Notes: generated by a model not told the origin, from the sequence alone. A stretch of DNA of 64,000 bases from Ceriagrion tenellum (GCA_963169105.1 OY720643.1:79157696-79221695); one strand, 5' to 3'. Shown: positions 22,964 through 35,978, counted from the first letter of the stretch. A program made the numbers and translations.

Positions 22964-25330
22964 CAACTCTTAGAAAATTATCCGTGGTGATATTTCGACC
23001 GCTTCTGCCTAAATGCTCTTATATATCCATAACCACGCTTTTCCCTTGCTGAATCGCACGCATTTCTCCTTGTTAACCAGTGTAGATATGTATATTTACA
23101 ATATACATATTTTTGCAATGAAAAGCATCCATATTTTGATTCTGTATTTCCCTGGTTTTTAGGAAATGTAAACTTTATGTGCAACTTCCTTGAAAAATGC
23201 ATAAATTTTTATCAACTGTAATGTTGGAACCTAGGATAAAGGAAGTTGCGCAGGCAGTTAAAAATGAATTTCTCATCTCAGATACGGCTTCGGCCTTGTT
23301 TTTCATTACATCTTACCGCACTGCCCGTGTTTTCTTTTCGTCAATTCGAAAGCAGTTCAGAATGTTTTCAGAAAGTTCTCTGAACATTGAACATAGTTGC
23401 TCTAAAAATTGAAAAACTAATTCTCCTTACCAGAACTCCTTCAAAGGTTTTTCTTGCCATTTTTGGGCGCTGTATGTGATAAGAAGTCCTAGGAAAGCTA
23501 AAAACTAAATAGAATCTATTATTAGATTATTCCATCTAAGATAATTCCGTTTTTGACAACTGCGCCTATCTTTTAGATTATTTGTCCGCTGATTTGTGTC
23601 CAAGCAAGTTTTATTTACCATTACACAAATGACAGTACAGTAATGAAGCATCGAAAAAAATCTGATTTTGTACATAGTTTTATATGCATCGGAAAGCCAG
23701 CTCATTACTATATTCCTCAATCGCGTTTTACAGCATCTTTCGGTTCCTTGGTATCCCATTTCATTCTTCCATCCCCAGTCACCACGAACCGGTCGTCTTC
23801 TCCAATATCTTCGTCCATGCTGTCCTCTTCCAACTTCTACTCTTCTTGGTCGTCCCTTTCCACTTCGGTATGATCTCCATCCACTTCATTACCGTCACTG
23901 TCTTGTTGTATCGGCTCTTCCTCTAAACCAAATACATTATCTTGTGCTTCCATTTTGCTATATCCAGGAGCAAATTTAACACTAAGCTGCCATAATAATA
24001 CACAACGTTATCAGTCTTGGGGATTTATACCTACAGATATCGATGAAAAAACAATATAAGCTCACAAAACATTATGAAATTCCACATTGCATGAATTAAT
24101 TATGTCAATCATAAAAGGAATGCCCTTGATCTGTTGTGAATATATTCTTAAATCCATGTGGCTAAGAATGAAGCGTCAGTTTCTTCAATTCCACACCTGA
24201 TGGCTCATAAATGGAGATAACCCTTGCTGCAGTGAAATGAGAGTGTGGCACTAGTGAAAACATTCCTATTTTTTATTTTATTCGCACGTCAAAATATTTT
24301 CTGACATAGGAAATATAAACTGCATTAGAAATAAATTACATGATCTTGTTTGTTCGGAGGTTAGCTCTCTTGTGGTACTTATAGTGGCTTCAACAGTCGT
24401 CGAAAGAGTGACTACAAATGTTGCACTCTGCATTAAGACGCTGGGTTCATTTCAGAAAAATAGATACTACAAATTAGACATGCACCGAAAAACCCTCTAT
24501 CAAATTTGTGGTGCCGAGAAAGAATTGCTTCATTGTAGTATTATTTGAAAGGTTACTGCTACTGCGGGATTAACAAAGTACTAACAAAGTTGATAACAAG
24601 TTTTGCCCAGATTACAATGTGATCTATAATTTTAAGGTAAAATATCAATTTTCAGTAGTCAGCGTCTATTATCAACTGAGATGGCCAAGAGGCATCCCAA
24701 GCCATGTGTTATGGGTTCCTCCAGAACCAAGGGTTGTATACGTCTTGCATTATTCAAATATAATTTTTTATTTTACATGCCGTTATCCTCATCCTGTCTC
24801 TTTGCTGGCAAGTACAGAGAGTCTAAACCTCTATCAAAATTATGCCTAAATCCCAAATCTTTGCTAGGCTGATTAAAAGTCCCTGACATCAAAAAAGCGA
24901 AAAAAATCATTAGTCCTAAACGGCTCCTCATATCATTATCATATGTACTACCAGATGATGAGAGCGTTCAGAAATTTTGTCACTTGATCACTCTAAATTT
25001 CAAGGAACTTTCTCTAGCGTCCTCCCGATTCTAACCAAATTATCTCCCCCTATTGAAACATGCATACGTTCTTCGATGCCAGCAAACATTACATGGAATA
25101 CGACAACGTTACTACGAGTGTGAAACAGAAATAACATCTGAAAGTTGAAGCAAATTGAAATATAAATGAAAGTAATGTGACAATTGATACATAGAATAAT
25201 GCAAACAAGACTTTGGCATGCCATTGACAATCTACATAAAAACAAATATAAATTTAATATGTAATGCTGCCATCATATGTTACTGAGATTTGGATGTAAG
25301 GGAGTTCGGTAATTTGGAGAAGTATAGGAC
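22964..25330. other. A+T-rich stretch with no recognised gene
   Basis: A pyrimidine-rich run (23750-23930) opens several plus-strand frames, a compositional effect. No domain seen. Confidence 0.45.
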
Positions 25331-25541
25331 CTACCTGGGGTCAAAAATGACCCCTGGCAAGAAATATATTTGATTTCGTGTTTCATGCGTTAAATTATGC
25401 AAAAATACTAGAACATATGCATAACATTTTTATTGGAGAACTTAAAAATATTTACTAAAATTAATTGAATAATAAAAAAGTTATGACAGTTTTTCTTTAA
25501 CTTGCATCCAAAAAAGACTCCAGATAGGTAGGGAGGGTTAA
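25331..25541. mobile_element. piggyBac-like MITE, degraded
   Basis: Left end CTACCTGGGGTCAAAAATGA is followed by CCCC, the pattern seen at piggyBac-type ends. The right end, read inward on the minus strand, is TTAACCCTCCCTACC then CTGGAGTCTTTTT, including a TTAA. The left TTAA is not preserved. About 210 bp, no coding capacity. Confidence 0.45.
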
Positions 25542-25569
25542 TCACTTCGACGATATTGGGACGGACCGA

Positions 25570-25720
25570 ATAGATAAATGTATGTTCTTATTGATGCATA
25601 AATAAAAAACTTAGCTATTTTCCACAACATAAAATTTACTTCGACCTAGGTTTCGATGTTTTTACATTATCAAAATTGCTAAGTTTGTTATTCAGGCATC
25701 ATGCTTAAGTTCCACACAAT
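25570..25720 (-). repeat. Penelope-type terminal repeat with hammerhead-like elements
   Basis: On the minus strand it reads TTTGATAATGTAAAAACATC, then GAAACCTAGGTC, then TGTTGTGGAAAATAGCTAAG. GAAACCTAGGTC gives the GAAA plus very short stem III (CC-UA-GG) and UC cleavage dinucleotide of the minimal hammerheads known from Penelope-like elements. AACTTAGC and GCTAAGTT (plus positions 25608-25615 and 25678-25685) can pair as stem I. The CUGANGA box is changed to UUGAUAA, so activity is unlikely. The tail resembles the arms of 36771-37010. Confidence 0.55.
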
Positions 25721-27544
25721 TTCGCAGGAATCCACAGATTTTATATGTTCTTCTATCGGTGTCTATATATATTTCCCTTTGTTATGAATCTAATGTTCCC
25801 ATTGGCCAGATAATTATATTTATTCTTATATTTAGATTTATATAATATTTTCGCTACGCTATGATATGAAAAAGTCAAACTTAATATGAAAGTTCTTTCG
25901 TTATTCCATTTGTTTTCAATATAATCGCTTCTATTTGTGAACTATTTCATCTCTAATATGCCTCATCCACTTATTGGACCGGAAATTAGCCATTCTAGAA
26001 AAACGCAATGTCTATCATTGGTATAGCAAATGAAAAAATAAAACAAATCGTCTCTCTCTCAGCACTGCACAATCAATGACGCCGTTTGAATTTTACAAAT
26101 GAGGAGATATTGAAAAAATGCTATTTTTTGCTTCACAATTTTTAACTCGGATAAGTTCACTAGCGTATGAATATTACCAAACGTAATAATGAGTGAATTG
26201 ACTTCGTGGCCTGAATTTTTATGCACTATGTCGATTAGATAGCCAGATGCTGTTCACAGTTGAGTGGTTTGAACTAATCTGTTTGTTGGAATGCATAGAT
26301 AAGAGTTCTTACGTAAAAAAGAGACAGCCCTCACGTAATCACGTATTTCATGAATTCATGGAAATTATTCGGCTATGACAGTTAAGTGGACAAAGGTACA
26401 AGCATGCTTGTATTCGAGTTTAATTTTAAAAATGAGGTTCTATAGTGATCTATAAATGGAAATATGATTTTCATATTGCAATACTTCTTAATCTTAAATG
26501 ACTTATTGAATTATAAAATATAAATAGGCATTTTTGATCTTTTATTTTATTTGATAGAATTTATTATTCTTTATCCCATCATAATTATGCGTTATAAAGA
26601 GGATACATATTTTTCTAATTTTATATATCTCTTTTTCATGAAAGCGTCCGAAATATTATGCAAGTGGTTAAGCTACTTTCTTCGGAGGTACAATTTTTTC
26701 CGAAAGCTTTTTAATTTGACAGTAATTTTACTATGCTAATTTTTGAATAGATTTAACTGAAATTGCACATGATTACTCTCTGCAAGTTTTGAAATTACAG
26801 ATTTATTACAAATTACAGAAATTACAGATGTATTTAATTCCTGACCACATAATGAAGAAAAATACATCTTTAAAATGAGTCTTGGGAACGCATATATACA
26901 AGGGAACTCATATATACAAGTCTTGGAAACGCATATATACAAGGGTTTGACCGAAACTCATCAATACCCATAATTTAAAACTACTTCGCTATGTTTTAAT
27001 AACCAACGTGCAAAAATACTTTTTCGTTATTGTTCATTGCCCACATTTCCAGGGCTCTATTCACCGAGTGGAAAAGACAAAAAGAAAACCCCTTTATTAA
27101 AGTTTGTACGTGTGAAATTTAAAATAGGTTACTAATGTTTTATAAGAACTGTTTTACACGTATCTCATTATTTAGAAAGGTGTCCCCAGATATTCCTTCA
27201 TTACTTTTAATTGGTTTAACCAAAAAATATACAAAAATATCTACTGTAAGCAAATATTATAATTAACCAAAAACACAAAAATTGTTATTCAAATATTCAC
27301 ATCTCTACCTAAATAACGTACCAAGGAACACTTTTAGGTAAGGGGTCAAACATTTCTGGTACCCCTCGGTCCTCTGTTTAAAAATTGAAAGAGCAATTTT
27401 AGCCTTGTTGACCATTTCATTATAGATTTTAAGCGAGCCTTAACTATTTGTAAATTTTAAATACTAAAACAGCCGGGAAGAGATAATGACCAATTCTTTC
27501 TGATGATATAATTATATAATAAACTTGTCACACTCTTGATATAG
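25721..27544. other. A+T-rich stretch
   Basis: No gene. The only structure is the short minisatellite at 26884-26945. Confidence 0.45.
26884..26945 (+). repeat. minisatellite, GGGAACGCATATATACAA units
   Basis: Three copies of an 18-bp unit with one or two changes each. Confidence 0.85.
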
Positions 27545-28030
27545 ACTACATTGTGGGGATTTCACCGCGTTGCTTCTGCTGACAACAGTTTCGCCTGCGT
27601 TCCAGCAGTGACGATGCCGGAGAGTGGAGGGCTTTTCTGCGTCTCGACCTTACACTTTTTGGCGCCAATTCCTTCCTATTGTCATGATTGGTTCGTTTGT
27701 TTCAACAGTCTCTTCCATGTGCTGTGGAGGTGAAATTCTGTGGGTGATTAGATATCTTGATAGCCTCCAGAATAGTTCTCGGGAAGTATCGAGATTCTCG
27801 AGACGAACGAGAGGCGATCACGGTGGCCCTCCAATATGACGGAATGTGCCTGTTCTGAATGGTCGTGTTCATCCACGGCGGAGAGGTGGAATGTTTTGTT
27901 CTTCATCGCCCATCCGTGTTCCTGCAGTCGGCACCTTACAGCTCTTCCCGACGTATGCCATGCCACAGCTGTAGTCGATGACTTGTTGTTTATTGTGTCA
28001 CTAATCGGAATATGAAAATTGATTAACATA
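27545..28030 (-). pseudogene. Penelope-like element, GIY-YIG endonuclease remnant
   Basis: Minus-strand translation in broken frames gives SCGMAYVGK (the YIG-type strand), then GRAVRCRLQEHGWAMKNK, LSAVDEHDHSEQAHS, then RYFPRTILEAIKISNHPQNF. This order (CGxxYVGxTGR ... R-x-x-EH ... AVxEH ... REAxEIxKHPxNF) is that of the C-terminal GIY-YIG domain of Penelope-like retroelements. At least two frameshifts separate the blocks, so it is inactive. The plus-strand frames at 27551-27839 are shadows. The 3' end (plus 27581-27620) holds a GCGAAACTGTTGTC block after a CTGC/GCAG stem, matching the layout of other Penelope tails in this window. Confidence 0.75.
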
Positions 28031-30682
28031 TTATCGCGAGAATAACTGGATGGGGAAGGTTGACTGAGATTTTTACGAGCGATTTTTACACACCAAAACC
28101 TAGAGCCCTCCGTGATTGCACCACGCGACTCCATAGTTACGTGATGGGATTATCTCGAACGGTTCAAACATAAACCAAAAATAACACCAATGACTCCATT
28201 GGGAATTTTCCTAACTTAATTGAGCTCCAAGAATGGTAAGCCCAGAGATACTTAAGCCCCTCATCCTCATCACCTCATCACAGTAAGTGTATGTGTGATG
28301 TGGTTTCATCCATTACAATTAACAAAATTTGTTTTTTCCACTTTTGACAATAGAATACACTATAGATTTCGGATGTTACGCCATCATTTGATGAAATCAG
28401 TGGATCTAGTGATGGTGAAAAAGGAGAAAACGGTAGCATATTCAGATAAAATTGTGCATGCAACAAAGTTGTGATTTTCAATGTCCTACAATGACCTTTC
28501 ACCATGTGAGACCTTCAAAATTTGAATTTGGTTTCATCCACTTCCTGGTACCACCTACATTTAACTAAATTTGTGTACTTTTAGAGATGTAGGGCCATCA
28601 TAACTTAATTGTGCCCTATAAAGAGCCAAGCAATCGTTCGTATTTGACGCCAGTTTAAATAGAGATGTTTCATGGAATGACCTAGCCTTGGTTTCCCTAA
28701 ATCAAGTTTGACCTGCCAAAGTCTCGGTGTAGTACGCTAGATCTCAAATTGTGGAGCCAATCTCCACAATTTAATCTCGAACACAGCATCAACTTTCGGT
28801 CGTTAGCTCGTTCACAGCATGGTGACTGCACAACTTTCGGTGCAAATTGTGGCTAAAATATTTAATGGATACCTTATTGTGGAGGATTTTGTCAAAGAAT
28901 TTTATTGCATGATTCGACTCCAAAGTTGAAAATTATGGAAGATTAAAAATTTTTATAATAAGTAGTATTGAAATTAACAAATAATTAGGAGGATTGATAA
29001 TCATTGACGATAAAAAGACATAAAAGAATGATGAACATGTTATAATAAACGGATTTATAGGTCATTAAAACCTTAATTTACAGATTTCAAATGAGCTAAC
29101 GTTTTCCATTTGGTCATTATGATGCGCATATTTAACATTGGTAGTCGAAGTAAAAATAGCATTCCATATGGTATTTGGTTATCCTCGCATGTTCATCTAG
29201 TCCAAATAAATTTTTTTTGCCAATAAATTCCTGAATTAACCATAAACCACGAGATTTGAGGACGTCTTGCCGCAGATCTTAAACCTTCACTTCCTCTTGT
29301 GTCTTTGCTTTTGTAGTTATTTTCCATTCATTTAAATTTTATCGCAAACAGCGCTGGAGGTGACAAATTCAGTAACGTTTGTGTGATACTTTTTTGTCCG
29401 ATACTTTATTACGGAAAATTTATGAAGGAAAAAAATTTCGTTACATTTTTGCTTGCTGTTGAACGTTAAGATTTTTTTAATTGGCCGCCGACGGGATAAG
29501 AATGACGATTTCTGGCGTCCTCAGATATTAAGCCCACCAGCAAAAATTCTTAGGACGATATAAACAAAATTCAAACATATTCGCAATATTCTACCCCTCC
29601 TATATGCATATGTGAATGTTTCTGGCTGCCCTATGTTCATCTTCCATTTAATAATAGAAAATTGAGAGAATAAATTCACTTTATAACTTAATGATAGATT
29701 TTGAGTATACGTGTTTCAGATTTTCGCGCCCAGTTTCAACGTGGCTAATTTTATTTATTTAATTTTTGTATTTTAATATTTTTTATTATTTTTTTCAAAT
29801 TTTATTAATTTTATTTTATTTTCAAATTTTATTAACTTAATAATAATAAGGTCTTCGCATCTCTCGACTTTTTTCTTGTTTTGGATATGGATGATAAAAT
29901 TCTCTAAAAATTACATTGGGATTTGCTCACTTCAATAAATTTTAGGTATCAATCTAAATAACTTATTCAGGGTCCTCCCTCCAGAATATACACCTACGGA
30001 GGATGTCCGAGAGAATTTCACCACTTCCAGGCACATCTTTCTGATTCAAATCCTATACCGCAGTATCAAATTCTGATCTCAAAATGGAGCATCTTCAGTA
30101 CCTTAGCAGAATGTTTATGAAAGATGGGAGGATAATAGTTGAGACAAAGTATTATTAATACTGGAAGAAAAGTCATAAATAGAATGTGGTGCCTAACAAG
30201 CAATGTATGATTGTATAAGGAAGGTATTATTATTTCAGTTTAAAAGGTTTCTATGCTATTATTATTAAGGCTATTATTATTTCTATTTCAAAGGGTTTTA
30301 ACTGCATCATGGAAAAGTTCCTCTTTTTCAGCCGTGGACTCTTACTTTGCACTCATGCGATAGTTATTGTTGGCCAACTTCGCTAAAGAAGCAGTTGCCA
30401 CTGTCAAAACGCAAAGCGGTTATATAATGTTATGGTCCACGAAACATCTACACCTGCGAATAACCCTGCGAATAAAAATACATTCAGGGAGCATGACACG
30501 GAGTGATTACAGAATAGGCCCGCAACATTTGGCTCAGTTCAAGATCAAGACTGACGATCGTTCGGCTGTATTGCGAGAACCAGAAAGCAGTCAGGATAGC
30601 AACCAAAAGGCAAAACTCGGAAGTGCTACGTTGAAAAAACACACTAACATGCAGTACAAAGTAAATTACCTTAAGTAAGTGT
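28031..30682. other. A+T-rich stretch with no recognised gene
   Basis: Nothing coding is supported. The plus frame 30367-30678 (103 codons) has no known domain. T-rich sequence lies at 29745-29840. Confidence 0.45.
28746..28772. repeat. perfect 11-bp hairpin
   Basis: AAATTGTGGAG, loop CCAAT, CTCCACAATTT. Function unknown. Confidence 0.9.
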
Positions 30683-31163
30683 TCGTCATCATTGGTCGTT
30701 CAATCCTAAGATGGGTTGACTGCAGCTCTCCAACCTCCGCGTACTATAATATCTACTACTAGTTCTCTTACTATTCGAAAGCCCTTCTTATGTCTTTCAT
30801 TTTTATTCCGTCCATGAAGTTTTCCTGGGTCTTGCTCTGGAGACTTATCTCTGTACTTTTTTTCAAATATGTTCTTCACGATTCCATTGTGTCTCAGGGT
30901 GTGTCGTTCATTTTTTCCTTATAGTGTTCTTCTATTCTTCTGTTAACTTCATCGTTTCATATTTTGTCCGTCGATTTTACCTTCAACATCCTCATCCAGC
31001 ACCAGGTTTCAAAGGCTTCTATTCTCTTCTGGTCTGCGTTCCCAATGATCCATGCTTCCAATTTATTGAGTGACACGCTCCGCGTAAAATTGTTTTTACG
31101 AACTGTTTTCAAAATTTTACTGCCCTATCTTCTTTGAACAGAGCAGTTGTCTTTCTACCTTAA
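30683..31163 (-). pseudogene. LINE RT fragment, antisense (part 1)
   Basis: The minus strand gives LEAWIIGNADQKRIEAFETW then CWMRMLK, the post-RT block shared with 3575-3860 and 43477-44020. Its 3' end on the minus strand, CTGCAGTCAACCCATCTTAG (reverse complement of 30703-30722), matches CTGCAGTCAACCAATCATAG at the corresponding end of the 43477 copy. The fragment continues at 31710 after a transposon insertion. Confidence 0.75.
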
Positions 31164-31709
31164 GGTAGTGCGAGCGAGATAGTTCTCTAATCATAATAGA
31201 GACCATATTCGATATATACGTTGTAATTTCACCAACTATGAGACACACGAATTAAATATTGCATAATTTATGGTGCTATAAAATAGTTTTACATGACAGA
31301 AATTATAAATAATCAAATGAGAGTATCAAAATAAGTCTTTAACTTGGCTCATTTTTTCATGCGGTACGTTGGAAACTCCATCCAATCGGAAGGTTTATTG
31401 AGATCCCGAGGAATTTACTTTGGTGACAATATGATTAATTTTCAAAAATAGATGTGAAAACATACAAATACACGCTGTTGATTTGTTAACAAGATCTAGT
31501 TGTTAGAAATTCCCCATTTGTTAAATAAGGTCTCTCTGGAGTACATACACGTACCATGTAAAATGGCTGTTATTTTTTGGAAAATATCTCGGAAAGTAAT
31601 GCTGTCAAGGGTTGAATTTTTGATGTCAATGGAAGGATGTTATATTTTTCTTTAAAATAAGACAACATTTATTGATATCTATGTAAAATGATATTTCGCT
31701 CAAACTACC
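31164..31709. mobile_element. 546-bp TTAA-flanked TIR element inside a LINE
   Basis: Flanked by TTAA at 31160-31163 and 31710-31713. Terminal inverted repeats are GGTAGTGCGAGCGAGATA at the left and the reverse complement of TATTTCGCTCAAACTACC at the right, 15 of 18 bases matching. Removing the element and one TTAA restores the LINE spacing exactly: both this copy and the uninterrupted copy at about 43946-43997 have 52 bp between TTGTC and GATG. No transposase frame. TTAA targeting suggests a piggyBac-type non-autonomous element, although the termini do not start with CCC. Confidence 0.8.
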
Positions 31710-31790
31710 TTAAACGCTTTCTTGACTCGGGATATTCATAGTTTGATGCCCGTTGCACTTATTCCGTTCCACGTTATGGTAGGAGAGTTA
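31710..31790 (-). pseudogene. LINE RT fragment, antisense (part 2)
   Basis: TTTGATGCCCGTTGCACTTA ... TTCCGTTCCACG aligns with CTTGATGCCCGTTGTATGTT ... TTCCGTTATACG at 43991-44024, continuing the LINE interrupted at 31163. Confidence 0.65.
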
Positions 31791-32219
31791 TTATTTCTTA
31801 TACAAATTATTAAAAGCTACATCGTTGTATTTACTCATGCAGAATATACGATCATGCGGCATACTTCAAGTAGAATGTGGCAATAATAATAATGGCAACC
31901 CTTGCCCATCTACGTCTTGCCTGTGTTGGAGAATATGGGATTCAATAGAGCCAACAATCGGACACCGCTAGTATGAAAATGTCATCTTCTTATGTCTCGG
32001 ATAATTGAGTGCACAACTCAACGTGCTCAAAACGACTGTAATCCGACGCCGAATATATCGCTCGGCTGTAATTTGCTCGTGGGTGGAAAGGAGAGAGATG
32101 TAATTGGACGGCGCTTAATATTTACGCGCGATCGCTTCAATGTCATTATCATCACCGCCATCAACTCCTCCGTAGAGAGGAGAGAAAACAAGCCTTTCGC
32201 CCTGGAATATTGATTGTAA

Positions 32220-32560
32220 TACGGCGTCCCGAATTTCCAAGTCTCTCCCCCCCCCTCTAGCACGGGGGGCGTGGGCAAATATCCCCGACGCGGTATGCGA
32301 GTCTCAATTGTTTTCGTTCCCCCCCCCCCCACGTCATCAACCCCTCTCACCAACCGTTTGTAACCGTCCATGGCTCCCTTTTAATTCCCTCCCTCCCATC
32401 TTCCTTTCTACCTTGCATTTACACCTTCTCATCCTATGGTGCCGCTTTTCGGCCTTCATCTTAAAGTTCCATTCTGCTTCTTTCTATCCTTCATTGGTCT
32501 GTGAGGTTTCCCCAGCGCCTTCTCGAGTTTTTCACCTTCACCTCTTCTGCAATCCACTCG
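32220..32560. other. GC- and pyrimidine-rich island
   Basis: Strong C/T bias including a 12-base C run (32319-32330). Open frames on both strands (32308-32577 plus, 32027-32371 minus) reflect composition. Confidence 0.5.
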
Positions 32561-35492
32561 TTCTCCTTCGGAGATGAAATTACTCACCCTTATACGTTCC
32601 ATATCCGCTCAAATTCCAGGCTTTGCCTCCTGGAACTTCTTCATTAAGAGAGTTCCTTTTGTAACGTTGTGGGTTAAGACGAGTGAAAAATCCTACTCTC
32701 TCCGTCAGATCGCATTTTTCACGGAGGATTGCTATATAATTGTGAGATAAATTTTCTTGCAAGTGAAACATAAAGGTTCTTTTCCCGTAACCTGCAGATT
32801 AAAATGCACACTACCTTTAAAAGGAGCAGGCAGGTGAAAATTTGAATGCTAAGATACGGTGGGAGGCGTAATTCTACAAATGCCAAAAAGAAGTATTCTT
32901 TTTTACACTAATGGCGATCTTTTGTACCACATATTGCGTACTAGAAGATTAACAGTCGAGAAATATGTGGCAAAACGTAGGGTATTGTGTACCCATCGTT
33001 TCAAGTAGAAGTCGATTGTTTCGGTAACTTCCTCGAGAAGAAATATAAAATAATATGCACTTCAATTATACTCTCTTTTTAATTGTGATTTTCGAGAGTA
33101 AAACTTTTATGAAAACGTAGGAATGTGTCTGTTCACTGTTCCAAGTAGAGCAACTTTTTTCTATAACTTTCTTATAAAGAAATATTAAATTACACTTCAC
33201 CTCAATCACCAACTCTTCCTTTAACTCCTTCCTTAAGCATGGCTTCTCGTCTCCCACTCCACCCTTTTAATAGTGAGCATCGCGGCCATATTCCCCTGCG
33301 ACTCTCATGGCAATCTTCCCTTATTCGCAATCCCTACCTTCTCCATTTCCCTTTCTCATCCTCTTCCTCAATCTCATCTTCCGACCTCGCCAACTCATCT
33401 TCGTCCACCGCCACCTTTACTTAGATAATAGCGTTGAAGGGGAGAGGGTGAAAGAGTGTGCTCATGAAAGGGTTAATGAGACAGAGAGATGAGGTTTTTC
33501 AACCCCAGTGTGATATAAATGGAGGCTTATAGGTTCCAATGCACTTGCAAACACTGTTTTAAGAGAATTGAAACGTATTTATAATGCATTTACTTCTCAA
33601 TTTTTCAGTGGCAACTGGCGCACAGCTATCTCAAACTTAATTCTAAAAGTTTTCGACATAATTTGTCCAAATTATCTGTGCAAATATGTAACACCAAGGA
33701 ATACCTTTTACCTTCTACGATACATTTTTGTTTTCTACGACCAGGTTCCGTCAAATTGTAAACATCACTTAAGTTGGATCTGATCAGATCGACTCCGGCA
33801 AAAATCAGGTCGCACTCATGTGAACTGTATGGAACTTTAAATTTTTTTATAGTGTTACATCATTAAGCTCTCGGATGAATGGAAGAAATATTTTTATTTG
33901 GTGATCATATCATTGAAGGAAAAGTCAATGTTTGTTTTCATTCTGATTACAGCTTAAGGACACTGTCGCTCTTCATGGCGATTTTGACAACTAGCTATTC
34001 AAAGCTGTTTATAGCTGATAAGCGCAAATTCAACAACTTCTTCAATGATTTTTCACTGAGTTTTAGGCTTTTAGTTGAATCTTATATATAAACCCAACTG
34101 TTTTGGTTTTATTGGATCCTAGTAGGCTGCATCTGGAGGCGTATGCAGCACATAATTCTTCTTGTTCAGCACAATGTCCTTTGTGCGTTGAAATACCTAA
34201 TTAGAAGGTTTTCGGTTGAACTATAATTTGATTCATCTGGTTTTATATAGTAACTTATGAAATAATATAAAGGCAAATTTATTTTCAATATTTAATTTAA
34301 ATTTTTTTTATTTATCGCAAAGCCTAATTATATCATCTATTGGATCATCAAAGGCTTAAGCCCACCTAGCAAGGTAATTTCATAGAAATTATCTATTGGA
34401 ATTATAACGGTCTATTGTTTCCCATGGAAAAACGGGATGTTAAATCGAACTTGCAATCATTTTCCGTTATGTGTGGTGGTGAAACCTCCTGATGTAATAC
34501 TTTGACTTCAGATGCACATGATTTATCTAGACGAAAAAGTAGTCAGTATTGAATTCCAGCATAATTTACCGCATATTTTTTAATTTTATTTTTTAGACAT
34601 TCTCAACCTAGGTTATTTAAGAATATGGTCTCAATGTCAATTTTATCTTGATATAGATGCTCTCCAGTGTACTTGATCTCTTTCTGAGATAAATTAAACT
34701 CAGCAAGGGCTCCACAGGCTAGGAAAAATCTTATGAGAAAAGAACTAAAACCAGCCTCTTGCCTTTTTGTTGAACGATACGAGTATTTCTTTAAGTTCAA
34801 GTTTGCGATTTGCTTTTCAGCATATTTCATCCACATATCTACCCCATGAGTGTGCCTACGTTAAAGTGTTAAATAAGTATTTTATTGGTTCAAGAGTTAG
34901 GTAATCATTCAGATTGATGAATAGCATAACTTCCGAATAAGTTGGATAAAGGTATTTACTGTTTATTTTTCATAATTGAGGATTTCCTTTTTGAGATTGT
35001 CTTCTGGCCGTGTCATATATATCCAGCCGTTTTGTATTCAGATTTAGCGGCATTTTTACGTATACCATTCAAATTCCTACTCCTTCTGAGTTCACGCTTT
35101 TGGTACTTTTTGATTTACTAATTGTCATACCAGCGAGATTATATGCTTCCTGCTTCAGCTTAATTGGTTAATACTTGTCGGTTGTTTTGCGTAGAATTTT
35201 CCAGAAATATCCTCTTGCTAATGTGACAAATTCGTTCTCTGTGCTAACTACGAATTCATGGAATGAAATTCTCAGCATTGTCCTATTTCGCTAAGTATAT
35301 TTTTTTATAATTTACTCCTCCCGTTCGTTTTAATTTGTAGTTGTTTTGAGTCCTCATGAACACCTTTGCTTTAAAATCGATGGAGTTATTCATTGTAGTG
35401 TGGCCGACAGCTCGAGGACTTCATATTTTGCCGCCAAACCACCTAAGTCTGATAACCACAGTTAATTTTATTTGCCAGAAAAGACAATTTTA
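32561..35492. other. A+T-rich stretch with no recognised gene
   Basis: Pyrimidine-rich frames at 33239-33492 look compositional. Nothing else supported. Confidence 0.45.
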
Positions 35493-35741
35493 GAAAGTGC
35501 TGGTTGAAAATACCGGTCTTAGAAGTTCCTTGCAAGTTCTTAATACATTTTTAATAATAATTTGCATTTACTTATTCCATCAAATTTAATGCACAAACGT
35601 AAATAGTTTTTAACGTAAATAGTAACAATTTTTGAAAGTGCTGGTGCAAAAACACCGGTCTTAGAAGTTCCCTGCAAGTTCATTATACATTTTTAATAAT
35701 ACTTATTCCATCAAATTTAATGCACAAATGTTAATAGTTTT
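35493..35741 (+). repeat. tandem dimer, 141-bp unit
   Basis: Units 35493-35633 and 35634-35741 share GAAAGTGCTGG, CCGGTCTTAGAAGTTCC, CATTTTTAATAATA and CTTATTCCATCAAATTTAAT. The second is shorter by small deletions. Confidence 0.9.
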
Positions 35742-35919
35742 CAGTCGACTCTCCATATACACTTATCCTTGTTTTATTCTTGAAAAGTTAAAGGATTCAG
35801 ATGTACAGGCGTAGGTATAACATTTATGAATGTCTGAGGAAGAAACTTTCCAGAATTTGCACGGCTGACATATCCAGGAATGATGGTGGTTATTTTTGTT
35901 GAGTTTTTAATAATCTCTA

Positions 35920-35978
35920 TACATCTACATATTATCCTGCAAACCACCTCAAGGGTGTTTGATGCAGGGAAGGATGTT
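35920..35978 (-). repeat. isolated CR1-like LINE 3' tail, antisense
   Basis: Reverse complement reads CATCAAACACCC, GAGGTGGTTTGCAGGATAAT and ATGTAGATG, the same 3' hairpin and tail as at about 810-856 and 9500-9545. Only the last ~60 bp are present. Confidence 0.7.

Noticed and set aside
23643..23979. Three overlapping plus-strand frames up to 103 codons
   Set aside because: Low-complexity pyrimidine-rich sequence lacking stops in all frames; no domain.
26884..26945. Possible CRISPR-like repeats
   Set aside because: Contiguous 18-bp minisatellite units without spacers, in a eukaryotic context.
30367..30678. 103-codon plus-strand frame
   Set aside because: No recognised domain, no start context or neighbour to support a gene.
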